Below, in pieces: positions 1 through 6,240 of a DNA stretch of 15,041 bases; the first letter of the stretch is position 1; each line of letters begins with the position of its first letter. The notes under the pieces were generated by a model, which was not told the DNA's origin, made no database searches, and was given only the letters and a program-made list of their open reading frames with translations. Source of the stretch: an uncultured Lachnospiraceae bacterium (GTDB lineage: Bacteria > Bacillota > Clostridia > Lachnospirales > Lachnospiraceae); NCBI GenBank assembly GCA_910586555.1, contig CAJUJY010000077.1:1-15041 (forward strand), in the 5' to 3' direction. The position numbers and the translations under genes are program-made.

Positions 1-330
1 GGGAACGTGCCTGCTACAGAAAATATATAAAACTGCTGCATGTACACAAACTAAAGCATATATAAAAAACCAATGCAGGATAACTATAAATTATCTTCTG
101 TTTATACACTTATACACATTTGGAAATTTATGAAACAGCCGTGTTGAAAAAATACACTTGTTTTATAAATTTTTTATTATTCCAGGTTATAATATAAATA
201 AGGTATATTTGGCATTATGCACATGCCAGGAATTTTATCCTTGAATCTGTTTTAGTGACATGTTAAAATACTTTTGGAAAAGAAAGGAATTTTAAGACTG
301 GCAGTATAAGAAAGCAGATGATATATAACT
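1..330. other. Non-coding region upstream of the BspA-like gene
   Basis: No convincing coding sequence is seen. The stretch is AT-rich. It holds a perfect TATAAT hexamer at 188-193 and, just downstream, a 6-bp dyad TGGCAT/ATGCCA at 210-215 and 223-228. Both lie ahead of the rightward gene at 331 and are best read as its promoter and leader. Confidence 0.5.
188..193 (+). promoter_or_regulatory. Candidate -10 box of the BspA-like gene
   Basis: TATAAT matches the sigma-A -10 consensus. No good -35 box lies 16-18 bases upstream; TTGTTT at 158-163 is too far away at 24 bases. Transcription would start near 200 and leave a leader of about 130 bases. The 6-bp dyad at 210-228 would lie at the start of that leader and could be an operator. 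The call rests on the -10 box alone. Confidence 0.35.
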
Positions 331-1317
331 ATGCTTAAAAAATACATAAAAATAATAATACCTGCCTTGCTTCTTTCATTTGTAATACTCACACAGATTC
401 TTCCAGGTACAGGAATGGGAGACCAGATAAAAGCAAAGGCAGCAGGAAACTTTAATGGTGCACATGGCACTTCTGGGGATTTAACCTGGAGTATAACAAA
501 AAATGGGCATCTGTCCATTAAAGGCAATGGTGACTATAAGAAACATGTAAAGCGTAAAAACCTGCCGGAATGGCTTTATTATAGAAAATATATTAAAACG
601 GCAGAGGTTAATGTTAAAAATATTACTTCAACAAGATATATGTTTTATAATTGCAGAAATTTAAAACGTATTAACCTTGAGGATTTAGACACCAGCAAAG
701 TTACTAATATGTCCCATATGTTTGATTTTAATAATAATTATATATTTAATATTAATGTAAAAAAACTTGACTTAAGTGGTTTTGATACAAGTAATGTTAC
801 AGATATGTCTTATATGTTCAGGGATTGTGACGCTATAAGCATTGATGTAAGCAGCTTTGATACAAGCAATGTAACTGATATGTCATTGATGTTTGCAGCT
901 TGCAGGAATTTAAAAAGCCTTGATTTAAGTGGTTTTAATACCAGCAATGTTACTAATATGGCTATTATGTTTTATGCCTGCAACATCCTGGAAAGCCTTG
1001 ATTTAAGCAGTTTAAATTCTTTGGAAAAACTTTGCTTTTTTTCAAACTCCCCTTACAGATACAAACTTCCTTTTTCACCTGGACGTTACTGGATTAATGG
1101 TAATGGAAAACATACAACAAAAACTGCTAAAAATACAAAGAAAAAAGTGGTTTATACAAAAGTATATGACAACTCTGTACATATTCCTGGACTTTTACCA
1201 GATATTAACATTAAATTATACTTTTCCAAAAAGTTTTTTTACTTTCCTTACTGTTATATGCACTTTACAAACTTTACAAATAACAGCAATACCAGGCAGT
1301 TTAACCTCATTAAGTAA
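331..1317 (+). CDS. Secreted BspA-like DUF285 leucine-rich repeat protein, probably 3'-truncated
   Basis: This is a predicted surface or secreted protein of 328 residues. Residues 1-37 form a signal peptide: a lysine-rich start, a hydrophobic core from IIIPALLLSFVILTQI, and an AKA-type end. The middle holds DUF285 repeats of about 25-26 residues built on xDTSxVTxMSxMF, at nucleotides 685, 781, 856 and 934. These are separated by LDLSxF segments, as in BspA-type cell-surface proteins linked to adhesion. After about residue 230 the repeat breaks down into a Lys/Thr-rich stretch, then an aromatic-rich tail (about 290-328) that resembles no domain I know. The final codons overlap the inverted-repeat tract starting at 1303, so the native C-terminus may have been replaced. 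No LPxTG or cell-wall-binding module is present. The start codon has only a weak ribosome-binding site, but it is placed correctly for the signal peptide. Confidence 0.8.
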   Translation: MLKKYIKIIIPALLLSFVILTQILPGTGMGDQIKAKAAGNFNGAHGTSGDLTWSITKNGHLSIKGNGDYKKHVKRKNLPEWLYYRKYIKTAEVNVKNITSTRYMFYNCRNLKRINLEDLDTSKVTNMSHMFDFNNNYIFNINVKKLDLSGFDTSNVTDMSYMFRDCDAISIDVSSFDTSNVTDMSLMFAACRNLKSLDLSGFNTSNVTNMAIMFYACNILESLDLSSLNSLEKLCFFSNSPYRYKLPFSPGRYWINGNGKHTTKTAKNTKKKVVYTKVYDNSVHIPGLLPDINIKLYFSKKFFYFPYCYMHFTNFTNNSNTRQFNLIK

Positions 1318-1550
1318 GCCCTTTACAATACACGCTTCTTAAGCGGTGGGTTTGGTTTACCAGGGCTTACTTAGTCTGGCAGGAGTTCAAGCTCCTGCCA
1401 GACTGCCGTAAAGCGGCAATGAGGTTGTTTTGCAAGTGGGCAAGTAGCCAATGCCTGCTTTGCAGGCAATGCGGATTGCGAATATCCGCTTGACCACTTG
1501 ACATTATGAGTGCAGTGTGTTATTATAATTTTAGATTGCATCATGCACTC
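1303..1550. repeat. Nested inverted-repeat tract (cruciform or structured-RNA-like element)
   Basis: The tract is visibly richer in GC than its flanks and consists of stacked complementary arms. An outer pair AACCTCATT (1303-1311) / AATGAGGTT (1418-1426) encloses three contiguous stems: 11 bp (1311-1321 / 1363-1373), 13 bp (1373-1385 / 1392-1404) and 5 bp (1404-1408 / 1414-1418). A second module has CAAGTGG-g-CAAG (1433-1444) pairing with CTTG-a-CCACTTG (1489-1500). It encloses TGCCTGC/GCAGGCA (1452-1468) and GCGGAT/ATCCGC (1471-1489). A third dyad is GAGTGCA (1508-1514) / TGCACTC (1544-1550). Adjacent helices share or touch at their ends, which chance would hardly produce. It could be a REP/MITE-like mobile element or a structured RNA. 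It encodes no convincing protein, and no hairpin is followed by a T-run typical of a terminator. Confidence 0.65.
1498..1526 (+). promoter_or_regulatory. Strong sigma-A-type promoter facing the blaI/M56 pair
   Basis: A perfect TTGACA (1498-1503) is followed after 17 bases by TATTAT (1521-1526), a five-of-six match to the -10 box. TATAAT also occurs at 1524-1529 with a longer spacer. The predicted start near 1533 gives a leader of about 200 bases before the BlaI start codon. The -35 box overlaps the last bases of an inverted-repeat arm, so the promoter seems to belong to the repeat element. The GAGTGCA/TGCACTC dyad flanks the -10 box. Confidence 0.6.
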
Positions 1551-1600
1551 TAAATTCTGCCATATACAAAAGCCAGGCAATAAATATTATTGTATATATT

Positions 1601-1681
1601 GCCATGTATAAAAGTAATAAAACAGCCATGTATATACCCTGGGTACATATATTTGCAGCCTGGCAGGTTATGCAGCATAAC
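1601..1681. promoter_or_regulatory. Dyads and direct repeat upstream of blaI (candidate operators)
   Basis: GCCATGTATA occurs twice (1601-1610 and 1625-1634). An imperfect palindrome lies at 1631-1649, centred on TACCC-T-GGGTA. A perfect dyad GTTATG-CAG-CATAAC lies at 1667-1681, about 50 bases before the BlaI start. BlaI/MecI repressors usually autoregulate by binding dyads. The classic TACA/TGTA operator is not evident here, so which of these is a binding site is an inference. Confidence 0.35.
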
Positions 1682-1731
1682 AGAGAAAATAATATACCTT
1701 TATGGCAAAGGCTAAAAAACGGAGGTGGTTT

Positions 1732-2109
1732 ATGATACAGCAGGTTTCAGATTTTGAATTAGAACTTATGAAAATAATATGGAAAAACAACGGAACAGCG
1801 CTTTATGCTGAAATTACAGAAGCATTAGATAAAAAAGGGCTGCATGCAACAAAAAATACTATTATTTCGCTTTTATCAAGGCTTATAAGTAAAGGATACC
1901 TTACAACGAATAAGATTGGAAGGCGCAACAGATACACTGCCCTGGTTTCTGAGGGTGAATACCAGGAAGCACAGACAGCAGCTTTTATAGATAAAATTTA
2001 TGAAGGTAATGTATCCGGGCTTGTTTCCACTCTTATACAAAAAAACATGTTTTCCCCAGAAGAATATGAAGAGCTTTTAAAACACTGGGAAGGCGGTGGC
2101 AAAGACTGA
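1732..2109 (+). CDS. BlaI/MecI-family transcriptional repressor
   Basis: A 125-residue winged-helix repressor of the BlaI/MecI/CopY type, the usual family length. The N-terminal half (about 5-70) carries the DNA-binding domain, including the conserved pattern ATKNTIISLLSRLISKGYL and a basic wing (KIGRRNRY). The C-terminal third (LVSTLIQKNMFSPEEYEELL) is the dimerisation helix region, where family members are cut by their partner protease. The chosen ATG follows GGAGGTGG (1721-1728) at good spacing; the in-frame ATG at 1702 would add a lysine-rich extension without a ribosome-binding site. The stop overlaps the start of the M56 protease by one base (TGATG), so the two are translationally coupled. 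By family knowledge it represses its own operon and perhaps distant targets until proteolysed. No beta-lactamase target lies nearby. Confidence 0.9.
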   Translation: MIQQVSDFELELMKIIWKNNGTALYAEITEALDKKGLHATKNTIISLLSRLISKGYLTTNKIGRRNRYTALVSEGEYQEAQTAAFIDKIYEGNVSGLVSTLIQKNMFSPEEYEELLKHWEGGGKD

Positions 2110-3914
2110 TGGATTGTTTTATTAAAGTTCTTTTCTCCTTATCAGTTTCAGGTGCTTTTCTTATATTTATATTGTTTATGTTAAAACCTTTTTATAGGGA
2201 CAAAACCAGCCAGAAATGGCAGTATTACATATGGCTGGTTGTAATTGCCCGCCTGCTTTTCCCTTTTACAGTTACAACAAGATTTAATGTTATGGAATAC
2301 ATATACAGTAAGGGTTATTTCTTTTTGCAGTCCGCAGAATGGAATATAAACCAGCCGCTAGAACCAGAAAATACACTTCAAGAAGAAGAAACAGTAAAAA
2401 ATACAAACAATAGCACAGGAAAAGCAGCAGATAATGCCATAAATATAAATGCTAATAATGGCAACAGAACTACCAGTACAAATTATTTAAATAAAGTAAA
2501 AAAAGCCATATGGAACTTGCTTTTATCTGCCAGGGAAAATATTTTTTATATATGGCTGGTTATTGCAATAGCACTTTTTACAAGAAAAATAACAATTTAC
2601 CAGAACTTTACCAGGTATTTAAAGACCGGGCAGGCCGAAACCAGCTCACTAAAATTATGGGAAGAAATGGGCAGCATAATTGAAGAAGCAGGCATAAAAT
2701 CCCGTATAAGCCTTTATACAAACAGCCTGGTTTCATCACCGCTTTTAACGGGGTTTTTCCGTCCATGTATAATAATCCCGTCAGAAGAACTGGACATAAC
2801 AGATTTCAGGAATATAATAAGCCATGAACTTGTACATTTTAAACGCAAAGACCTGTTTTACAAATGGCTTGTACAGCTTACAGCCTGCATACACTGGTTT
2901 AATCCCTTTGTATACTTGGTTATACATGAAACTGGCAGGCTTTGTGAACTCTCCTGTGATGAAGCAGTTATTAAAAACCTTGGTACAAAAAGTAAAAAAG
3001 AATATGGCAATACCCTTTTAAAAATGGCAAATACAGAAAAAACTTTTAAAAGTTCTATTGCATCTGTAACATTAAATGAAAGTAAAAAATTATTAAAAGA
3101 AAGGCTGGACAAAATTATGGGATTTAAGAAAAAAACAATGGCATGTACTATTTTATCTGCTGTACTCACCATTACATTGTGCATTACAGCAGTGCATGCA
3201 GCAGCAGGCACAAGCTGGCTAGAACCTGCTAATAATACAGTAAATATTAAAAATGGCAATACATATAATGTTTTCAATACAAATAACAATAATAAAAATA
3301 AAACCAGCAAGGCTAAAAAAATAACATATGGCACAGATGTTATTGATAAAGCCATTGAAAAAGGCAGGGTTATACTTAAAAATGGCATATATTATATATT
3401 AGCTGACGGGGTTACAGAAAAAGACATGTCAACCGGAAGTGTTACTGATGGCTGTATTGGCATTACTTTAGAACAGACAGATGGAGGCTATATAAGTATT
3501 GGTCCACTGGAAATAAATAAGGATTTAGACGGGCTTGTGGAATATGTAGAAGATATATGTAAGAATGAGATTAAAAATAAAACAATGACTAAAAAAGAAG
3601 CAGAACTTTTAACAGGGTTTGCAATAAAACTTGTAGAAGGACATGGCAAAATAAGAGGAAAAAAAGACATCTCCATTATTAATAAAGAATATAAAAAATG
3701 GAAGATAAAAAGAAAAAATGGCAATTACTATTACAAAAACAAGCGTGTACGTGTCTTCGCTGATATAAAGCCAGATAAATCTTTCTTGCAATTCAGCTAC
3801 GATAAAAAAGGAACTGTTGATATTAAAATTACACGGAATAAAAACGGATATATCAAAAATATAAAATACCTTTCTAAAGAAGAAGCAGATGAATTTTTAG
3901 ACGGATATTTTTAA
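2109..3914 (+). CDS. BlaR1-like M56 family membrane metalloprotease / sensor
   Basis: A 601-residue integral membrane signal transducer. Hydrophobic segments lie at about 5-27, 38-56, 145-160 and 343-363. The cytoplasmic zinc-protease loop carries HELVH (residues 239-243) and the downstream SCDEAV with the third ligand Glu285, as in peptidase family M56. On stimulation, family members cleave the cognate BlaI-type repressor encoded immediately upstream. The last part, about 235 residues after the final membrane span, is predicted to be extracellular. It starts with an Asn-rich linker and lacks the SxxK-type penicillin-binding domain of true BlaR1. Instead it has a lysine-rich domain with a YYYKNKRVRVF-type segment. 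The stimulus is therefore unlikely to be covalent beta-lactam capture and remains unknown. It forms an operon with the repressor and is followed by a hairpin terminator. Confidence 0.88.
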   Translation: MDCFIKVLFSLSVSGAFLIFILFMLKPFYRDKTSQKWQYYIWLVVIARLLFPFTVTTRFNVMEYIYSKGYFFLQSAEWNINQPLEPENTLQEEETVKNTNNSTGKAADNAININANNGNRTTSTNYLNKVKKAIWNLLLSARENIFYIWLVIAIALFTRKITIYQNFTRYLKTGQAETSSLKLWEEMGSIIEEAGIKSRISLYTNSLVSSPLLTGFFRPCIIIPSEELDITDFRNIISHELVHFKRKDLFYKWLVQLTACIHWFNPFVYLVIHETGRLCELSCDEAVIKNLGTKSKKEYGNTLLKMANTEKTFKSSIASVTLNESKKLLKERLDKIMGFKKKTMACTILSAVLTITLCITAVHAAAGTSWLEPANNTVNIKNGNTYNVFNTNNNNKNKTSKAKKITYGTDVIDKAIEKGRVILKNGIYYILADGVTEKDMSTGSVTDGCIGITLEQTDGGYISIGPLEINKDLDGLVEYVEDICKNEIKNKTMTKKEAELLTGFAIKLVEGHGKIRGKKDISIINKEYKKWKIKRKNGNYYYKNKRVRVFADIKPDKSFLQFSYDKKGTVDIKITRNKNGYIKNIKYLSKEEADEFLDGYF

Positions 3915-3955
3915 AATATTAATATCTGCCTATATTTATCTGTTCTGTGAACCTG

Positions 3956-3985
3956 CCCCACTTTATAAGAAGTGGGGGAAATTTT
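3956..3985 (+). terminator. Hairpin terminator after the M56 gene
   Basis: CCCCACTT (3956-3963) pairs with AAGTGGGG (3970-3977) around a six-base loop, followed by GAAATTTTC. The U-tract is short and slightly offset. The position, about 40 bases after the stop and between two convergent genes, fits an intrinsic terminator. Confidence 0.6.
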
Positions 3986-4090
3986 CTAATAACTAAATAA
4001 AACTTCTTTGTATCCGCTTCCTGTTATATCAAGGCCCATTACCACCATGGATGCACCAAAATCAGCCATAAACCTTCCTAATATAATAAT

Positions 4091-4143
4091 GATAAAAAAT
4101 AAAACAGGATAGTAAAAATATAAAACATATTTACTATCCTGTT
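4091..4143 (-). terminator. Intrinsic terminator of the ppa transcript
   Basis: A 14-bp perfect stem is formed by AACAGGATAGTAAA (4103-4116) and its complement (4130-4143), with a 13-base loop. Read on the minus strand it is followed by TTTTATTTTTTATC, a clear U-tract. It sits about 80 bases past the pyrophosphatase stop. Confidence 0.75.
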
Positions 4144-4224
4144 CTATTTTGACAAATATAGGATTTTGTATCTCAAACCATACAAATATACTTACAAACC
4201 TGCATGGCTGGATAAACATATTTT

Positions 4225-4773
4225 CTAATTCTGCGCAGTTTTATTTACAAACTTATTTTTATAACGTTCTATACATTCTTCAATTACTTCAACTGCACTT
4301 ATTGCACCTTCAAACTCATTAATTGCTGTTTTTTTCCCTTCTAAATCTTTATATACTGAAAAGAAATGGCGTATTTCATCAAATATATGTACTGGCAGTT
4401 CAGAAATTTCTGTAAACATCTGGTATGTAGGGTCTGCCCATGGAATTGCAATAATTTTTTCGTCCCCTGCACCACCATCTGTCATTTTTAATACCCCAAT
4501 AGGGTAACTCCTCACCAAGGTTAAAGGTTCTAAAGGTTCTGAGCACATAATAAGCACATCTAAAGGATCCCCGTCATCACCAAGTGTCCGTGGAATAAAT
4601 CCATAGTTCATTGGATAATGGGTAGATGTATATAAAATCCTGTCAAGAATTATTAAACCAGTTTCTTTATCTAATTCATACTTTTTCTTGCTCCCTTTTG
4701 ATATTTCAACAACAGAAATAAAATCCGTTGGAAAAATCCTTTCCTCACTAATATCATGCCAGATGCTTCCCAT
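4225..4773 (-). CDS. ppa: Soluble inorganic pyrophosphatase (family I)
   Basis: It hydrolyses cytoplasmic pyrophosphate to two phosphates, which pulls biosynthetic reactions forward. The 182-residue length fits the bacterial family I enzyme. Visible active-site features are the lysine in KKYELD (around 31), HYPMNYGFIPRTLGDDGD (52-69), the signature DGDPLDV (67-73), the Asp/Lys pair in GDEK (103-106), and YKDLEGKK (140-147). All metal and phosphate ligands I can place appear present, so it should be active. The ATG follows a GAGGTGAG ribosome-binding site at good spacing. It lies 52 bases downstream of the broken Enzyme I chimera on the same strand, probably in the same transcript, and ends before a clear terminator. 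Confidence 0.95.
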   Translation of the reverse strand: MGSIWHDISEERIFPTDFISVVEISKGSKKKYELDKETGLIILDRILYTSTHYPMNYGFIPRTLGDDGDPLDVLIMCSEPLEPLTLVRSYPIGVLKMTDGGAGDEKIIAIPWADPTYQMFTEISELPVHIFDEIRHFFSVYKDLEGKKTAINEFEGAISAVEVIEECIERYKNKFVNKTAQN

Positions 4774-4825
4774 TATCTCACCTCATTTTTCTAAGAATAC
4801 CACCTGTTTTATACCAGACTGGTGT

Positions 4826-5569
4826 TTAATTAAGCTTTATATCACGTATAATTTTCCTTATTGGTAATATAAAAGCTGGTGACACTGACAATTCATCAAT
4901 CCCCATTTCTATAAAATCCTGTGTCAATGCCGGGTCTGCACCAAGTTCACCACATATGCCTACCCAGCACCCATGTTTATGCCCATTGTTAATTGTCATC
5001 TGTATCATACGTAATATAGCAGGATGATGGGAATCATAGATATTGTCAAGCTTCATATTCTGTCTGTCAATAGCAAGTGTATATTGTGTCAAATCATTAG
5101 TGCCTATGCTAAAAAAATCTACTTCAGGTGCAAGCAGGTCACTAATCATCACTGCTGCTGGCGTTTCAATCATAATGCCAAGTTCCGTTTCACCATAAGG
5201 AATACCTTGTTCTTCCAGTTCTTTTTTTACTGATTTTACAATTTCCTTAATCTGTTTTACTTCATTTACAGATATAACCATTGGAAACATAATAGCAATA
5301 TTACCAAATGCACTTGCCCTTAATAATGCACGTAATTGTGTTTTAAAAATATCTATACGGTCAAGGCATATCCTGATTGCACGGTATCCCATAGCAGGAT
5401 TAACTTCTGCCTGGCTGCACTGTTCTAAAAAATACTGTCCAACAACCACTCCTGCATTATAATTATCAGAAAGTATAGTACAATCTGCCAAGTCCTGCCT
5501 GCTTACATTTGTATCTACTACAATAATTAATATGCCCCTATTCTTTGCATCTTCTAACACTGGTTCCAA
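4826..5569 (-). pseudogene. Chimeric remnant: sugar-binding-protein segment fused to the C-terminus of PTS Enzyme I
   Basis: The frame has two unrelated parts. The first about 53 residues (LEPVLEDAKNRGILIIVVDT, then DNYNAGVVVGQYF) match the N-lobe of periplasmic sugar-binding proteins of the RbsB type. From about 5407 it switches to PTS Enzyme I (PtsI) at EVNPAMGYRAIRICLDR and continues to the natural Enzyme I end, including the catalytic-cysteine motif GICGELGAD. Enzyme I is normally about 540-570 residues. The phosphohistidine domain, the HPr-binding domain and the first half of the PEP barrel are absent, so PEP-dependent phosphotransfer is not possible from this piece. The listed start is an in-frame TTG without a ribosome-binding site. 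The frame actually continues upstream to about 5603, where it joins the 5590-5901 fragment through a one-base frameshift. A deletion joining two co-directional genes is the simplest explanation; a chimeric assembly is the alternative. Confidence 0.8.
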
Positions 5570-5589
5570 GCTTTTCCAGTCTACAGGTG

Positions 5590-5901
5590 TTACACCAGTA
5601 CATCAATATTTAAATCCATCATATCCTTTATCTGCTCAATCTGCCTGCTGGCATCTAAAGCAGGATCCCTTAAAATAAGCCTGTCACCCTCAGCTTCAAT
5701 TTTTGCACTTATTTCTTCACTTACAATCTTATAAAATTCATTATTCATTGTCATATAACTTGCACCAATTAAATGAGGCTTTTTCACTTGGTTTAACGGA
5801 CAGCCTGTATTGCCATATATCCCCCACAACAATATTCCCATAATAAATACATTAGCTATAGCAAGTAAAAACCAGAAACTTTTTTTGCCCTTAAAATACA
5901 T
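5590..5901 (-). pseudogene. N-terminal fragment of a membrane-anchored sugar-binding-protein-like protein (frameshifted)
   Basis: The 103-residue reading frame starts with a lysine-rich end and one membrane segment (about residues 9-29), which would anchor it outside the membrane. It then follows the periplasmic-binding-protein family I/IV pattern (HLIGASYMTMNNEFYKIVSE, DPALDASRQIEQIKDMMDL, NIDVLV). Family members run to about 300 or more residues. Here a TAA at 5590-5592 stops it where the family continues L-TPVDWKSLEP. That continuation is present one base out of frame immediately downstream, so restoring one T in GTGTTAACACCT rejoins them. The ribosome-binding site (AGGAGAAATAAA before the ATG) and an extended -10 promoter are intact, so the loss looks recent or is a sequence error. 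Confidence 0.75.
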
Positions 5902-5956
5902 TTTATTTCTCCTGTTATATAAAATTATTCTAAAATATATTTACACAATATAAAAA

Positions 5957-5965
5957 ATTATACCA
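5957..5965 (-). promoter_or_regulatory. Extended -10 promoter of the binding-protein fragment
   Basis: On the minus strand the sequence reads TGGTATAAT, a TGn extension plus a perfect -10 hexamer. It lies about 55 bases before the start codon at 5901. The -35 region is weak, as often seen with extended -10 promoters. Confidence 0.5.
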
Positions 5966-6055
5966 TATACAAGTACTATTTTACAGGAAAAGTTTTTATA
6001 AAAAACCAAAATGTATACATTTTTCCAAGTAATGATAAATGCAATGCAATAAGAA

Positions 6056-6096
6056 TGACATTTGTCAGGTGAATATAAATTATTTTTTTGTATAAT
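6056..6096 (+). promoter_or_regulatory. Candidate promoter and dyad upstream of the GH32 gene
   Basis: TATAAT at 6091-6096 is a perfect -10 hexamer. A short dyad TGACA-TT-TGTCA lies at 6056-6067. Its right half, TTGTCA, resembles a -35 box but is 23 bases from the -10, so the dyad may be an activator or repressor site instead. The leader to the start codon at 6241 would be about 140 bases. It contains an extra AAAGGAGG (6153-6160) with no start codon at usable distance. Confidence 0.4.
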
Positions 6097-6240
6097 TATT
6101 TCCAGTTTAACCACCAGTTACAAATAAATTACCAATTAGAACAATATTCATGAAAGGAGGAACACAGACAGAAAATATTAAACGGTTTTAATATGCCACA
6201 AAAATGGTACCAAAAAATTTACCTAAAAGGAGGAGAGATT

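Noticed and set aside
1097..1342. An 81-residue plus-strand frame overlapping the end of the BspA-like gene
   Set aside because: It lies mostly inside the better supported DUF285 gene and lacks a ribosome-binding site. It was considered as a frameshifted continuation, but it has no DUF285 or LRR pattern.
1303..1426. A tRNA-like cloverleaf reading of the first four-stem module
   Set aside because: The stems are too long (9, 11, 13, 5 bp), and no T-loop consensus, anticodon arm geometry or CCA-type end is present.
1371..1580. A 69-residue minus-strand frame across the inverted-repeat tract
   Set aside because: Its composition simply reflects the palindromic arms, no ribosome-binding site precedes it, and the palindromes explain the sequence better.
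1601..1700. Canonical BlaI/MecI operator (TACA and TGTA half-sites close together)
   Set aside because: TACAT and ATGTA occur, but with the wrong order and spacing. Only non-canonical dyads remain, so I listed them as candidates only.
2858..3388. A 176-residue minus-strand frame
   Set aside because: It is a hydrophobic shadow of the AT-rich M56 gene, whose own frame has clear family motifs.
3986..4219. A 77-residue minus-strand frame directly after ppa, with a hydrophobic middle
   Set aside because: The 14-bp terminator of the ppa transcript lies inside it, no ribosome-binding site fits, and it matches no family I know. At most it is a remnant.
6193..6240. The upstream ATG of the GH32 gene as its true start
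   Set aside because: It would put 16 residues before the signal peptide and has no nearby ribosome-binding site, whereas 6241 has an excellent one.
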